Assembly: GCA_020746835.1 (NCBI GenBank)
Contig: JAGPNK010000021.1
Coordinates: forward strand, 352,417 to 416,416
DNA length: 64,000 nt
Source of the DNA: Stachybotrys elegans
Taxonomy: Eukaryota; Ascomycota; Sordariomycetes; Hypocreales; Stachybotryaceae
Direction: 5' to 3'
Shown: piece after piece, positions 54,161-64,000 of the stretch
Layout of the letters: each line of letters begins with the position of its first letter
Numbering within the stretch: the first letter of the stretch is position 1
Translations under genes and position numbers: made by a program
Notes under the pieces: generated by a model
What the model was told of the DNA's origin: nothing
What the model saw: only the letters and a program-made list of their open reading frames with translations
Databases searched by the model: none

Positions 54161-54194
54161 ATATTATTACTACTATTAATAGTAGTAGTATTAT
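54161..54194. repeat. Imperfect inverted repeat, about 34 bp
   Basis: Centred on ATTAAT: the left arm with TTACTACTATT pairs with the right arm AATAGTAGTAG, with one G-T and one mismatch. It lies in simple TA/TAG-rich sequence, so it may be chance. Confidence 0.5.
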
Positions 54195-54274
54195 CTTTAC
54201 TACTACTATTAATTTCTTTACTATTATTAATAATTTTTTTAATTATTTTAATAATATATATAAAATTACTCTCT

Positions 54275-54640
54275 CCTGAGCATAAGGTTTAAAAGGCTTG
54301 CACTGTTTTTTTCACTGTCTTTTCTAGCTTACCCTGGACCCATTCCTACACACCGTTGCTGACTAAGCAGGTTCCCCGCATCACGTGACCAGCGCCCAGC
54401 TTCCCCCACGGCTCCTTCGCATTACATGCTTCTTTATAGCTTTCTTTATAGCTTAGCGCATAGCTTCCGCATACAACTATAGCTTCTGACGCATTGTATA
54501 CTTCTGCACACGACTATAGCTTCTAATACATTGCTTGTCTATTTTACATTACAGGGGCATTAGGCATATAATTTAGTAAGAAGGCAGTAAGAGCAATTAA
54601 TTCAAAAACCAACCTAAAAAACCGACTAAAAACCCTAATT
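54275..54640. other. Normal-composition island inside the A+T-rich block
   Basis: About 300 bp with usual base composition and several CG dinucleotides (including a CACGTGACC segment), flanked on both sides by the mutated block. No reading frame of note. It includes the tandem 37-bp repeat. Confidence 0.6.
54464..54537 (+). repeat. Two tandem 37-bp imperfect repeats
   Basis: Unit 1 is 54464-54500 and unit 2 is 54501-54537. They share CTTC-GCA-AC-ACTATAGCTTCT and CATTG segments. Most differences are C/T or G/A transitions, as RIP would produce between copies. Confidence 0.7.
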
Positions 54641-57600
54641 GAAAAACCAAGCCAATTCCATTAAGGCTTCTAAAGCAAGCTATATATCTCTATTCATGCT
54701 AGGGCCCTATAGCTAGTATTTGCTATTGCTCTTAATATATTCTAACTCTATCTCTAGCTTTCTCTCTAGCTTCTTACCCCTTCCTTTATTTCTTTTTCTA
54801 AGCTTTAGATATAATTTCTCTTTAGAATTGCTATATATTAAGGGTATATAAAAGTCATTTTATTACTATTAGTAATATTACTATTAGACTGCTTAAAAAG
54901 ACTTACCTTAATGATAATATTATTAGGGATGTAAATAGAGGCAGTAGCTAGGGCTGCTATAGCTACTTATATAGCTATTAAAATAAGGGAAAACGCAATA
55001 CTATCTATAAAACAGTTAGTAATATAAATAGTAGCTTATAGTTAGACTAAACTAACTAATCTAAAAGCTAGTATATTATATAATTTTAGAAAAGTTATAT
55101 AAAAGAGAGAAAAGTATAGTATTTTTAGATTTTTAAAACTAATCTATTTATATAAATTTAAGTAGCCTAGCTAGAACTCTCTATAGTAACTTAGGCTAAA
55201 TTTTCCTATTTTAATTATTTTTAAAAGTAAATTTATATCTTTATTAAAAAGTCTATTTTAATTTAAAAATAGAAAGGCAAGCTATTTATACTATATATAT
55301 TAAGTCTATTTAATTTTATTTTTAGCTTCTTTTACTATTTATTTTATATTTATTTTTAAACTTTTTATTTTTAGTAACTTAAGCTCTAGTCTTTTATTTT
55401 ACTAGCTTTTTATTTATATTCTTAACTATAACTAGAGTTTAATTTAATCTTAAGTAAGTTACCTTTTAGTATAATATTAATCTAAATAAAGAGACTTTAT
55501 TAAGGGCTAGGCCTTTAAGTTTATAAAATAGTTTTAGGGTTTTAAAAGGCTAAAAACTAATTAATTTAGTATTTTTAAGTATAGTAGTATAGTTTTAGAC
55601 AGTATAGTATTTAGTATAAAATTAGCTAGCTATAACTTTAGGTTTTTAAATATTATATATATAGATCTTCTATTAAACTAAGAGTATAATAAGCTTATTT
55701 AGAATTAAACTTCTTTTAGTTTTAAAGATTAAAAACTACTAAACTAGTTTTTAGCTTTTAAGTCTAAATCTTTCTTTTATAAAAACTATTATAGCTTTTT
55801 CTTTTACTTTAAGATATAGATTTATTTTTAAATTAATAGAGCTAGTATTTTTTATAAAATAAACTTATATTTTAAAAATAGTACTATAGTAGGGAATTAA
55901 TATAGCTTTATATTTTCTAGTATTTAGAAAGATTTTAAAAACTTAAAGAATCTCTTATAAAAGTTTTTAAATTACTATAGCTTTAAGTAATAGTAAGTAA
56001 AGAGTTTATAATATATTTTTTAGTATATTTAGCTTTAATTTAGCTAGAGATATAGAGAATACTTTATTAGGGTTAGGGATTTTATCTCTTAAAACTATAG
56101 CCCTAAAGATTTTAACTATAACTATATTAATAGCTATAAAAGCTAAACTAAATATACTATAGTTAGGGGCTAAAATAGATACATCTATCTTAATATTTAT
56201 AACTAGATTATATAGTTTTAGAGATTTAGTTATTTCTATATTAGTCTACCTTTTCTTTTTTTATTATAGAAAGGCCTTAAAAACCTCTAAAGTTTAAGTA
56301 AAGAGAGAAACTAAATAAAATACTATAGATTCTAAATACTAAATAGTTTTTTAATTTAATATAGTATTCTATTTAATTAAATACTAAATCTCTAAATACT
56401 ATTCTTTCTTTAGGTTATAGATATTATTTATAAAGGCCTACTAGTTACTAAAGAATATAAAGTTTCTCTTAAAGACTACTTTATATTTATAAATTATTTA
56501 GACTTTTTAAAAATAAAAAAATAACTAGCTTTAGTATATAAGGTAATTTAAGTCCTTTTAGTTTAGTTTATTATTTATAAAGCTATATAGTATCTATATT
56601 ATAAACTTAAAGGCTATATTATAGTTAGCTTATATTTAATAGACTTTTTTAAAAGCTTAATTCTAAAAGTAAAGAGTATTCCTTAGTATTTTAATAAACT
56701 AATTAGTTAATTTTAATATTTACTAAACCTTATTATAATACTTCTAGCTCTAGACTTATACTTTAAAAGGCTAAGTACTAACTATTTCTCTAAAGATTAA
56801 AAAGATCTAGAAAATAACTAAATAATTATATCTAAAGTTATTAAATTATCTAGTAGCTAGAATAGTAATAAATAAGTATTTTCTAAAGAATTTAAAAAGA
56901 ATTAAATATTAAGTCTAGATATTTATTAAAAAGGTAATTCTTTAGTTTAAATATATAAATAGAATATTAAAGTAATAGAAAATATTATAAACTCTATTTT
57001 AAATAAAGCTAGTTTAATAGTTTTTAGAAAAGAACTTTCTATTTTAGATTATTTTTTAATTAATAACTCTATAGTAGAATTTTTATCTATAGGTCTAGCT
57101 ATAATAGCTTTTTTTTATAAAGCTACTATATAATATAACTTAAACCTATAGATAATTATATAAATATTTAAGTATAGTATTAGAGTTAAGTAGAATAGTA
57201 CTATTACTATTAAATTAAAAAAAATAGTATTAGTAGAAAAGGCAATTAAATAGTTAAGATTATAGTATATAATTCTAAGTAAGGCTTAAATCTTAAAGTT
57301 TAAAAGCTAGTCTTTAATAGTAGCTTTAATTAAAAAGCTTATTAAATTTAAGTAATAACTATACTAGTTTTTAATATTAGAAAAGGCTATAGTTTTATTA
57401 AAAATAGCTTACTAAACTTCCTTAGTCTTATTAATAGCTTTTTCTAGCTTAAGGTATAATAAATATATTTAGTAAATAGATTATAGAATAGTAATAAATA
57501 TAGGGATCTAAATATTAAGTTAATTAGTAAGCTCTTTATTCCTTATATAGTATAAAGCATTAGAGCTATAGCTAGAGATTTACTTAATTCTTAGTAATAA

Positions 57601-60600
57601 AATATTATACTTAATAATAGATATAATATTATAATATAAAAAGAATAAATTAGCCTTCTATATAAGGATATAAATCTAGCTTATATAGAAGCTATATAAG
57701 GCTATAATTAAATAGTTTATTAGTTTCTTTTATTAAATAGATATATATAGGCTATATTATAGTAAAAAGAGAAAAAGGTTTATATAGTAAAATGCCTAGA
57801 AAGAATAAAAAGAATAGCTTATATTATAGTAATATTATAGCCTTTAATAGACTTAAATAGTAATATAAAGGACTTAAAGAAGGTAAAGATAGAGCTTAAA
57901 GAGGTATATATATATATAAATAAGAATAAAAGAGAGAGAGAGAAATATATAGAAAAAAAGCTTAAAAAGTATACTTAAATAGATTATATAGCTAGTAGCC
58001 AGTATATATAAATTACTATAGTCTAGATATACTCTATATATTACTTATTTAATTACTTAACCATTTCCTAGTCTCTCTTTGCCTTCTCTTTTCTTTTTAA
58101 ATCTTTTTCTCTTTATCTTTCTTTCTTATAGTTTTCTTTTAGCCTTAGCCCTCTTTCTAGCTTTATTTATATCTTTATAGCTTTACTGATTAGTTCTTTT
58201 ATTATAGATCCTTCTAGTCTTAGCTATATAGCCCTTTTTAATATTTTAAACTTTACTATATATAAAGTAAAGAAATCTAACTTTTTATAAGCCTTTAGTT
58301 TTAATTAATATAGTTACTTAGCTACTATAATAGGCTTTTAAGCTTAGTTAGTTTATAAAATATAGCTTATATATTAGACTATTTAATTTAATTAACCTTA
58401 ATATAGCTAACTATCTCTTAAGTCTTTTATATCTTTAAGATTTAAGTAGTTAGTAATATTAATATTAAAATATAAGATATTTCTATTTACTATAAAATAG
58501 CTATTTATAATAGCTTTAAAAATACTTTTATTTTTTAAATCTTTAGCTTTAAGTCTTTTAATATTTCTATACTTTTTAAGCTCTTTTTTAAAGAGTTCTT
58601 TAAGTTTAAGTATACTTTTAAATTTATTTAAAATATATCTATCTATTTAATATATATTTCTTTAAAGCTAAGCTCTTTTAATAAATAATTCTAGTATACT
58701 TTTATTACTAAGCCTAAGTATATAAAGGCTTTTTTTATCTCTTAATATAACTCTTTAAATCTCTATATATATAGCTATTATACTAATACTCTTATATATA
58801 CTATTTCTTTTATTTAGAAGTATTTTTTCTATTCTTTTCTAAAGTATATTTTTTATTTTTCTTTTAGTAACTATATTTATATTAACTATATTTAAAAGGC
58901 TATAGCTAGTATTTATAAATATTAAGCTTTTTTAAAGTATTTAATAGATTAGACTATTAAGTTTAATTAAAATATTTCTTTCTTTAGCTATAATATTCCT
59001 AGAGTTTAGTTTACTATTTAATACTAGCTTTATTCTTTTTAAAAGCTTTTAAACTATATACTAACTTTTTAAATTATTTAGCTTTTAGTAATCTTTAATT
59101 TTAACTTTAACTATCTTTTTAAAAAAGTAATAGCTTAATATAAAGTTTATTTTTTTTTTAAATATTCTTTCTAGGCCTTTCTTTAATTATTTTACTATTT
59201 ATTAAAAGTACTGCCTTTTTTATACTATTTTTAGTTTTATTAATTAGCTTAATATTAAATTAAATAATCCTTTCTATATTTATAAAGCTAGATATATTTA
59301 ATTAAAAGTATAAAATCCTTTAATATACTTAGAGTTTATAGTCTACTTTATTAATTACTAACTCTTTCTATTTATTTACTCTAGAGTCTATCTTTCTATT
59401 AGACAATATTAGCCTTATATTCTTTATATTTAAAGCTTAATTATTTAAGAATAAAAAACTAATTATCTTTCTAAATGCCTCTTAATTTCTTTATTAACCC
59501 TCTTTATATAAAAGTAAACCTAAGGCCTAATTAGTTTATTTCTATAAATTAATTATTATATAGTTTATAAAAGTTTATTATTAGTTCTATTTAATTAACT
59601 ATTATTTATTAATTTTTAATAAATATACTTAGTTTTATTTAAATATAAATATTTTAATATAGAAAATTATAATAGTAATAATTTATTATTAGTAATAGCT
59701 TTTTAGTCTTAGTTTATCTAGATTAGTTAATTTTCTTTTCTAAATTAAATTTAAAAAGCTAAGCTACTATTTTATAGTTTATATCTTTCTTAAAGTTATA
59801 GTCTCTATAGATTCTAGCTATTCTTATTAATAAGAATCTATTATTAATTTAATACTACTATATATATAATTTAAATATTATTATTATATTTTAATATCTA
59901 TAGATATTTAGCTTAATAAAAGAGTACTATTAATTATTTATTTAAATAGAGATTAATATATAGATATTTATAAAATAGAATAATAGTAAATATATCTCTA
60001 ATATTAATAGTTACTATTTATAATATATAAAGAATTTAAAAACCCTTTTTAATAGAAATAAGTATTTTTTAAAAGCTAATTTTAAAGGTAGTATATTAAA
60101 GTAAAATATAGTTAATTACTAGTTAGTAATTTAGTAGTTTAAAGAGTTATTAAAATAAATTAAAGTACTAAATATACTAAATTAGAATATATAGATAATA
60201 AAGAGAAAAATAAATAGAGAATAAAGTATTAAGTTATATTACTATACTTATTTTTAGCTAGAAGTATATTATAGTATAAAAGGCAAGTTTTAAAAAAAAA
60301 AGAAATCTCTTTATAAAGGGTTTTTATAGTAGTAATAGTTATACTTCTTACTCTTTTATACTAAAGAAAAATACTTACTATCTTTAGTATAGTTTAGTTA
60401 CTTTAGAATTAAATAATTTTAGTAAACTATAAATATATATTCTAATAGAATTCTTTCTATTAGATTATTAGTATTAATAGTTAAATCTTAATATTATATT
60501 TATATTTAGGGCTTCTTTAAATAGATTAAGCTTTATTATAGTTTAGATTATTATTATAGTTACTATTATTTAAACTATTTAATCTACTTATACTTAGAAT

Positions 60601-63600
60601 ATTTCTTTAAGCTAGAGCTATAAAGGCCTAAATATTCTCTAGTATATATTCTTAGCTATTATTAATTATATCCATCTTTATCCTTTATAAAAGCCTTTAA
60701 TCTATCTTTATAAAAGGTTTCTTTAATAGGCATTCTATTTAGGTTTATAAGCTTATATAAGCTAACTATCTATACTTAGCTCTAAATATAGTATAGTCTA
60801 TTCTATCTCTAAGCTATTTTTATAATAGTAAATAAATTATTTACTCTTTTAATATTATAGACTAAAACTAAATTATTTAGTTTTAATAGTACTTTTTTAA
60901 TCTTTACTAAATTATAATTATTTATTTAGCTAGCTATTCTTTTCTAGAATTTAGTAACTTTATTTCTTATATACTATATATTACTTTTCTTTTTTTCTAG
61001 AATTTAAATTCTAGCTTTAAGAAATACTTTTTATAATATTACCTTATTTTAGTTAATTAAATACTATATAAAATACTTAATTTCTAATAGATAGATTAGC
61101 TTTTATCTATATATTAAGTAAAATAGAGACTAATTATAAAATAACTATAGAGAGATTCTATTTATAAATATAGTTAAACTTAACTATTTAATTTAGTTAG
61201 TCTTTACTTAAGCTAGCTTAATAATAGTTATAATAAGTAACTAATACCTAGCCTTTATAATATTATTAACTTTAAAGTTATAAGCTAAAATAGTAATAAT
61301 CTATATACTAATCTATTTTAAAACCTTAAAAAGGTTTTTTTAAATTCTAATTCTTTATTAATAACTATTATAATAATTATTCTATAATAAAAGATTAGTT
61401 ATTTTATAAAGATAGTTATTAATTTAGCTAAAATCTTTTATACTAGTATTACCTCTATCTATTTAGTAAAGTTATAATATACTTTATAAAGAAACTTAAA
61501 CCTAAAGTAAAATAGTATATATTATATATTAAAATAAACCTTTATTATAAATAGCTCTAGTTTAGTTAATATTACTTTTTCTATAGGTCTCTATAATATA
61601 AATTTCTAGTATTCTAGATATATTTTTAAAAACTAATATAGATCTTTATATATAGATTTCTAGTAATATTAGGTTTATAAACCTTTAAAAATAGTAATAA
61701 AGTAATAGTATTTAAGTTAGTAATATATTATAACTATTAAATCTCTTTAAATAGCTAGATTATTTATAATTAACTTAAGGTTTCTATTAGATTTTAAGGT
61801 TTTTTTAAAAAGCTATTTATTTCTAAAAATATATTATTTAGTATTTATTTTTAGTTTTTAAAAACTAGCTCTATTTAATTTCTTTTAGTTTTCTTAAAGT
61901 CTTTAAATACTATACTATAGCTTTAGATTTCTAAAAGTATTTATTTTCTAAAATATTATTAATTAAGAGTATATTAAGTTTCTAATTAATAAAGTTTTTA
62001 ATATTCCCTTTAATAATCTAATTATAAGTATTTAAAGAAATAAATAGCTTTTTAAATAAACTATTTACTATTCTATTTTTCTTTCTAAATATATACTATA
62101 TTATAAAGTTAAAGAGTAAATATAGTTAATCTATTTAATAATTAAAACTATTAGAATATTCTTATATATACTATTAATCTAGCTAATTAAAACTTAAATA
62201 TTTATTTTAATATAAACTAAACTTTATAAAAAAAGTTTTATATTTATTTAAATATATATAGTATAGCTTTATACTTTCTTTTAGTAGTATTATATTTTAT
62301 TTCTAAAACTAGCTATATATTATTTTTAAATCTAACTAAATATCTTTTTTCTTTTAGAATTTATATTAAATAAATACTTTATTTCTTTAATAAAGTATTT
62401 ACTATTAAAATAATCTTACTATAGTCTTTTTTAAAGTCTAAAGTAACTAAAATAGGTATTATTATTATTATCTTTTTAAGAATATTTATTATAGCTTATT
62501 AAGCCTTACCTTATATTTATTTAAACTCTTTTTTTAAAAGATTTATTAATAGTTTAGCTATTAGTATAAAGCCTTTAATCTAAATATAGTAAAACCTAAC
62601 TAATTTAATAAAAGACTAAATATTCTTTAAGTAGTAGTATTTAAGCTATTTTAGAATCTTTATAATCTTAGCCTTATTTAGCTTTTATCTATAGATTTTA
62701 TAAAAAAGCTAATAATAATTATAGATTTTTAGTAAAACTTTAATTTAAGCCTAAAGATTATATAACTAAATAGTTTAATATTAATAAATACTTTATTTAA
62801 GTTAATTAAATATTTTAATATAAAATAGCAAACTCTAGGTATTTCTTTAATATTATTATATATTAAAGTTAGTCTCTTTATTAAAATATTATTTAAAAAG
62901 GGTTTATAAATCTTTAGTATTAAATTAAATAGTATTTTACTTACTATTTATTAAAACTAAATTACTAAGTTTATAGTCTTTTAAAGCAAGATAGTATATA
63001 ATAATAGTTTAATAAATATATTAAATATTATTATATTTTACTTTTAGTAGCTAATAGAATCTAGTTATATTTTAAAAAAAGTCTACTATTAATAAAATAG
63101 TATATATTATAAAGTCTTAGCTAAATTCTTTTACTTTAAATACTATATTTATATTTTTAATTATTATTTTATTATAGTATATTATTAAATTAATTAATTA
63201 AAGTTTTTTATTTTTCTTTTAAACTAAAAACTAAGGATTTTTATAGAGTTTATAGTTTTTTTTTAATAAACCTTAGTTTATTTTCTATTTAAAAAAATTA
63301 ATAGCTTTAAACCTTAGTATAGCTAAGATTAATATAAAGCTAGATTATTAAGTATTATAGAGAATTATCTTAATAATCTAAAGTAATATTACTTTAAGAT
63401 TAAGTTTTCTATATTCTAAGAATTTCTATATAATAGTAGTTTCTCTATTTAGGAAAATCTAAATAAAAATACTTTTTTTCTATAATTATAATATAATTAT
63501 TTATTAAAATCTAATTCTATTTAGTTTAATTTAATTAAAAACCTTTCTTTAAATTAAGAATCTTAAAGTAATATACTTATAGTATAGTATATTTTTCTAG

Positions 63601-64000
63601 AGTAAGTTTTATATTTTAGTTTACTTTCTCTCTTTCTATCTAGGGTTTCTTTAGGTATTAACTTATTTAATAAAGTATTATTTATTAAATTAATCTTTTA
63701 ACTTTTAGATTTATATATAATATTAATCTAAATAAATAACTTATTATTACTAGATTAATAAAGTATTTCTCTAGGTAATTTATTTAACTTTAACTTTTTA
63801 TATAGCTTTCTTTTTATTACTATTACTCTCTTTCTTTTATCTTTCTTTAGTTCTTTAAAAGCTTTTTATAAATATTAAAGATAATTAGCTTAATAATTAC
63901 TTTAGCTACTTTATTATTAATATTTAAAATAATTCTTTTATTAAAACTTAAGTTAAATACTATTAATTATCTTTTCTTTTTTATTCTCTTTACCTTTATT

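Larger units (their letters stand above)
53930..64000. repeat. Extremely A+T-rich, CpG-poor block, RIP-like relic repeats
   Basis: From about 53.93 kb to the window end the sequence is dominated by TA, TAGCTATA- and TTATA-like strings. CG dinucleotides are almost absent except in the small island near 54.3-54.6 kb. All six frames are broken every few dozen codons and no open frame of 60 or more codons starts after 53.7 kb. This is the pattern left by repeat-induced point mutation (C to T on both strands) of old repeats in ascomycetes. No terminal repeat, reverse transcriptase or transposase could be identified with confidence, so the original element family is unknown. The block continues past the window edge. 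A centromeric or subtelomeric position is possible; there is no TTAGGG array. Confidence 0.88.

Noticed and set aside
62400..62580. Minus-strand string resembling a reverse-transcriptase motif (LVTLDFKK)
   Set aside because: Too short and in sequence too mutated to trust; no following YxDD-like motif could be found.
53930..64000. Idea that the A+T block is mitochondrial DNA or a telomere
   Set aside because: No rRNA, tRNA or mitochondrial gene is readable and no TTAGGG array is present; mutated nuclear repeats explain it better.
1..64000. CRISPR arrays, bacterial operons or phage genes
   Set aside because: No regularly spaced direct repeats; genes have introns and eukaryotic promoters throughout. 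Only the SbcD-SbcC-like gene has bacterial or phage resemblance.

Overview
The window is chromosomal DNA from a filamentous ascomycete (Pezizomycotina), most likely a sordariomycete. Genes are split by short (about 50-110 nt) GT-AG introns. The product set is typical of these fungi: a Zn2Cys6 regulator, a class II hydrophobin, a HET-domain protein, two fungal rhodopsin-domain membrane proteins and a fungal LYS9. The last 10 kb is an extremely A+T-rich, almost CpG-free block of the kind left by repeat-induced point mutation (RIP). The species cannot be named from the sequence. All gene models were built by hand from reading frames and splice sites.

Layout. 1-7.4 kb: the 5' part of a 14-TM-type MFS transporter with a frame break in exon 1, a cytochrome P450, and a 3-ketodihydrosphingosine reductase-like SDR. 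8.3-13.5 kb: a rhodopsin-domain membrane protein, a THEM6-type thioesterase-like protein and a classical SDR. 14.5-20.9 kb: a secreted flavin amine oxidase, then an intronless 1164-codon gene joining an SbcD/Mre11-type nuclease domain to an SbcC/Rad50-type ATPase in one polypeptide. 21.6-27.8 kb: a TMEM53-like (DUF829) protein, tRNA-Ala(UGC), a HAM1-like lipid-binding protein and a second rhodopsin-domain protein. 30.3-37.7 kb: mostly secreted or degradative enzymes (carboxylesterase, TesB-type acyl-CoA thioesterase, pectate lyase, tyrosinase). 38.5-42.7 kb: saccharopine dehydrogenase (LYS9), a second ketosphinganine-reductase-like SDR with the same exon plan as the first, and the hydrophobin. 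45.1-50.2 kb: a peroxiredoxin-like protein divergent from a Zn2Cys6 regulator, and a secreted GMC oxidoreductase. 51.1-53.4 kb: the HET-domain gene, the last gene before the A+T-rich block (53.9-64 kb), in which no gene survives.

The genes do not form one pathway. LYS9 is conserved primary metabolism, and at least one of the two SDRs may be too (sphingolipid synthesis). The secreted enzymes, hydrophobin, HET gene and decayed repeat block suggest an accessory, possibly subtelomeric setting, though no telomere repeat is visible. The most unusual object is the SbcD-SbcC fusion. Next are the duplicated ketosphinganine-reductase-like genes 33 kb apart and the broken transporter.
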